The notes under the pieces are model-generated. The model had not been told where the DNA came from, made no database searches, and saw only the letters and a program-made list of their open reading frames with translations. Made by a program: the position numbers and the translations under genes. A DNA stretch of 15,736 bases from Bacillota bacterium (GTDB lineage: Bacteria > Bacillota > Clostridia > Christensenellales > Aristaeellaceae), in NCBI GenBank assembly GCA_009787135.1, contig WRGP01000222.1, forward strand, positions 1 to 15,736. Direction: 5' to 3'. The first letter of the stretch is position 1, and each line of letters starts with the position of its first letter. This document shows positions 14,592 through 15,736 of the stretch, piece after piece.

Positions 14592-14620
14592 ATTATAGCA
14601 CAACGTTTTGCAGCATACAA
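14592..14620 (-). promoter_or_regulatory. Promoter of the glycosyltransferase transcript
   Basis: TTGTAT (14620-14615), 17-bp spacer, TATAAT (14597-14592), with an extended -10 TG (TGCTATAAT). It lies only about 20 bp from the start codon of the divergent ylmC-like gene, so the two transcription units share control DNA. No good plus-strand promoter for the ylmC-like gene could be picked. Confidence 0.7.
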
Positions 14621-14639
14621 TAGTTGGGAGGTGATTGGT

Positions 14640-14888
14640 TTGAGCCTATCAGAATTAAAAGCAAAAAAGGTGGTCAACGTCTGCGACGGCAAGTGTATTG
14701 GCAAGGTGATGGATATTGAGTTCAATCCAGAGACGGGCGTGGTAGAGGCGCTCGTCGTGCCGGGCGAGTTTGATTTTGTGGCGCTGCTCCGCGGGGAGAA
14801 GCGCGGGCTTATCATCCCCTGGTGCCAGATATGCTGTTTGGGGGACGATATTATCCTCGTGCAGGTAAAGGACGATCTGCCCATCTGA
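14640..14888 (+). CDS. ylmC: YlmC/YmxH family PRC-barrel sporulation protein
   Basis: A small 82-residue PRC-barrel protein: MSLSELKAKKVVNVCDGKCI, then GKVMDIEFNPETGVVEALVV and a C-terminal strand region with DDIILVQV. The family is conserved in spore-forming Bacillota and is often found near sporulation sigma factors and nrdR; its biochemical role is not settled. A TTG at 14640 is chosen as start because GGAGGTGA lies 5 nt upstream and the family begins here; the frame is open to an ATG at 14571, but that extension crosses the divergent promoter and has no ribosome site. Three cysteines near residues 62-66 (WCQICC) are unusual for such a short protein and could bind metal. nrdR follows on the same strand, with its own promoter. 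Confidence 0.88.
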   Translation: MSLSELKAKKVVNVCDGKCIGKVMDIEFNPETGVVEALVVPGEFDFVALLRGEKRGLIIPWCQICCLGDDIILVQVKDDLPI

Positions 14889-14916
14889 CGGATCCATCCT
14901 CCGATGCATAAAGAGA

Positions 14917-14941
14917 AGCGTTCAAAACATTTTTGAGCGTT
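14917..14941 (+). terminator. Hairpin between ylmC-like gene and nrdR
   Basis: AGCGTTCAAAA (14917-14927), loop CAT, TTTTGAGCGTT (14931-14941): 11 pairs allowing two G-U pairs. It lies 28 nt after the ylmC-like stop. The T-run is inside the stem and the tail is only ATCTTTA, so termination is doubtful. It lies just upstream of the nrdR -35 box. Confidence 0.35.
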
Positions 14942-14944
14942 ATC

Positions 14945-14973
14945 TTTACGCGGCGTTTTCTTTCCATTATAAT
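14945..14973 (+). promoter_or_regulatory. Promoter of nrdR
   Basis: TTTACG (14945-14950), 17-bp spacer, TATAAT (14968-14973). The -10 box is perfect and the -35 box matches 4 of 6. The nrdR start lies 45 nt downstream. No pair of NrdR boxes was recognised. Confidence 0.6.
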
Positions 14974-15018
14974 AATACCGAAGTTCTTTTGAGGAAGCGA
15001 GAAAGGAAGCGCCTGCAG

Positions 15019-15492
15019 ATGAAATGTATTTATTGCAATGGAACCGACAGCCGCGTCGTGGACTCCCGCCCCACGGAGGAGGGCAACGCCATCCGCCGCC
15101 GCCGGGAGTGTGAATCCTGCGGCCGGCGTTTTACAACGTATGAAAAGGTGGAGGCCGTGCCGCTGCTTGTCATCAAGAAGGATGGAAGCCGCGAGGCGTT
15201 TGACCCGGAAAAAATCCGCCGCAGTATCGTCAAGAGCATTGAAAAGCGGTCCGTATCCATGCCGGAGGTGGACCGGCTCGTGCGGGAGGTGGAGATGCAG
15301 GCGTACAACGCGCTGGATCAGGAGATAACCTCCATGGCCATTGGGGAAATGGTGATGGAAGGGCTCCGCAAAATGGATGAGGTCAGCTACGTCCGCTACG
15401 CGTCGGTCCACCGCCAGTTTCGCGAGATATCGTCGTTTATGGCCGAGCTGGAAAAACTGCTGAAAGAGGAGACGGATGATGATGATGATTAG
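15019..15492 (+). CDS. nrdR: Transcriptional repressor NrdR
   Basis: A 157-residue regulator of ribonucleotide reductase genes, typical length about 150. The N-terminal zinc ribbon has Cys3, Cys6, Cys31 and Cys34 (CIYC and CESC) with the RRRRECESCGRRFTTYE signature, and the rest is an ATP-cone (about 48-140: VIKKDGSREAFDPEKIRRSI onward) that senses ATP/dATP. The C-terminal tail ends in five Asp codons (a GAT run), an oddity that may be slippage-prone. The ATG at 15019 is chosen because the zinc ribbon begins here; the ribosome site AAAGGAAG is rather far upstream (about 10 nt). The frame is open to a TTG at 14989. No reductase gene lies in the window. Confidence 0.96.
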   Translation: MKCIYCNGTDSRVVDSRPTEEGNAIRRRRECESCGRRFTTYEKVEAVPLLVIKKDGSREAFDPEKIRRSIVKSIEKRSVSMPEVDRLVREVEMQAYNALDQEITSMAIGEMVMEGLRKMDEVSYVRYASVHRQFREISSFMAELEKLLKEETDDDDD

Positions 15493-15534
15493 TCAGTTGA
15501 GCGGAATATCACCCAGTTTGTTTTTAATAAAGAC

Positions 15535-15574
15535 AAACGAGCCGCGTCCTGCGACCCAGCTCGTTTCTCTTTAT
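15535..15574. terminator. Terminator between convergent nrdR and Cys-rich gene (probably bidirectional)
   Basis: AAACGAGC (15535-15542) and GCTCGTTT (15559-15566) form a perfect 8-bp stem, followed on the plus strand by CTCTTTAT. On the minus strand the same stem is followed by GTCTTTATT. It sits between two convergent genes, as expected for a shared terminator. Confidence 0.65.
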
Positions 15575-15578
15575 GCGT

Positions 15579-15602
15579 CTGCCCCTATCATGGCAGCTTT
15601 TT
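15579..15602 (+). terminator. Second, weaker terminator hairpin after nrdR
   Basis: CTGCC (15579-15583), 8-nt loop, GGCAG (15592-15596), then C and TTTTT. The stem is only 5 bp, but the T-run is good. It may back up the hairpin at 15535-15574. Confidence 0.4.
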
Positions 15603-15636
15603 CCGACTTATGGCGAATGGATCTCAAAGCCGATCG

Positions 15637-15736
15637 TTAATTGTCACGGCAGCCGTCACGGCAGCCTTCACGGGAAAAATCAACGCCGTCAAAATCAAAT
15701 TCCTCACGCTTCCTGCCGCCGCAGCCGCACCCCTCA
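15637..15736 (-). CDS. Small Cys/Gly-rich protein, C-terminal end only (cut by window edge)
   Basis: The last 32 codons and the TAA stop (15639-15637) are in the window; the gene starts to the right. The visible part has a Cys-Gly-Cys-Gly-Gly run, a basic patch (RKRE), an acidic aromatic stretch (EEFDFDGVDF), then two Cys-Arg-Asp units (GCRDGCRDN) at the end. The frame is open to the edge and ends just before the terminators, which supports a real gene. Four cysteines in 32 residues suggest metal binding or disulfides; small Cys-rich proteins of spores or peptide products are possible, but no family is recognised. Confidence 0.5.
   Translation of the reverse strand, partial: EGCGCGGRKREEFDFDGVDFSREGCRDGCRDN

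Noticed and set aside
1..15736. CRISPR array, tRNA, rRNA or complete insertion sequence
   Set aside because: No regularly spaced direct repeats, cloverleaf-like segments or transposase frames were seen on either strand by eye.

Overview
The window reads as chromosomal DNA of a fairly GC-rich Bacillota, probably class Clostridia. This rests on strong Shine-Dalgarno sites before almost every gene, a YlmC/YmxH-type sporulation PRC-barrel gene next to nrdR, a long-form HflX, and a BmrC/BmrD-like exporter pair. No rRNA, tRNA, complete insertion sequence or CRISPR array was seen. The genus cannot be named from this sequence.

Layout. (a) 1-1071: the 5' end of a secreted protein (minus strand) diverges from a TetR-family regulator (plus strand), each with a sigma-A-like promoter. 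(b) 1072-1645: a hairpin, a 94-bp imperfect palindrome, and the C-terminal remnant of a sugar ABC permease. (c) 1672-5678 (minus): a consensus promoter, a 30-codon leader peptide, an intrinsic terminator, then two half-size ABC exporter genes with complementary degenerate ATPase motifs. (d) 5732-6931 (minus): a tyrosine recombinase whose -35 box overlaps a 36-bp near-perfect palindrome. (e) 7004-11581 (minus): a tightly packed run, hflX - D,D-carboxypeptidase - D,D-carboxypeptidase - proC - rnhA. (f) 11721-14620 (minus): a BcsA-like membrane glycosyltransferase with a roughly 340-nt structured leader, followed by a serine beta-lactamase-fold hydrolase. (g) 14640-15492 (plus): ylmC-like gene and nrdR, then terminators and the C-terminal end of a small Cys/Gly-rich protein on the minus strand.

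How the parts work together. The exporter operon looks like a drug pump under ribosome-mediated transcription attenuation, as known for Bacillus subtilis bmrBCD: an 8-bp stretch inside the leader ORF can pair with the 5' arm of the terminator. The two VanY-like peptidases, the hydrolase and the glycosyltransferase point to envelope work. HflX (ribosome rescue), RNase HI, ProC and NrdR are housekeeping genes.

The most notable items are the leader/attenuator, an N-terminal JAMM (RadC-like) metal-site motif fused to HflX, the palindrome at the recombinase promoter, and the unassigned structured leader of the glycosyltransferase.
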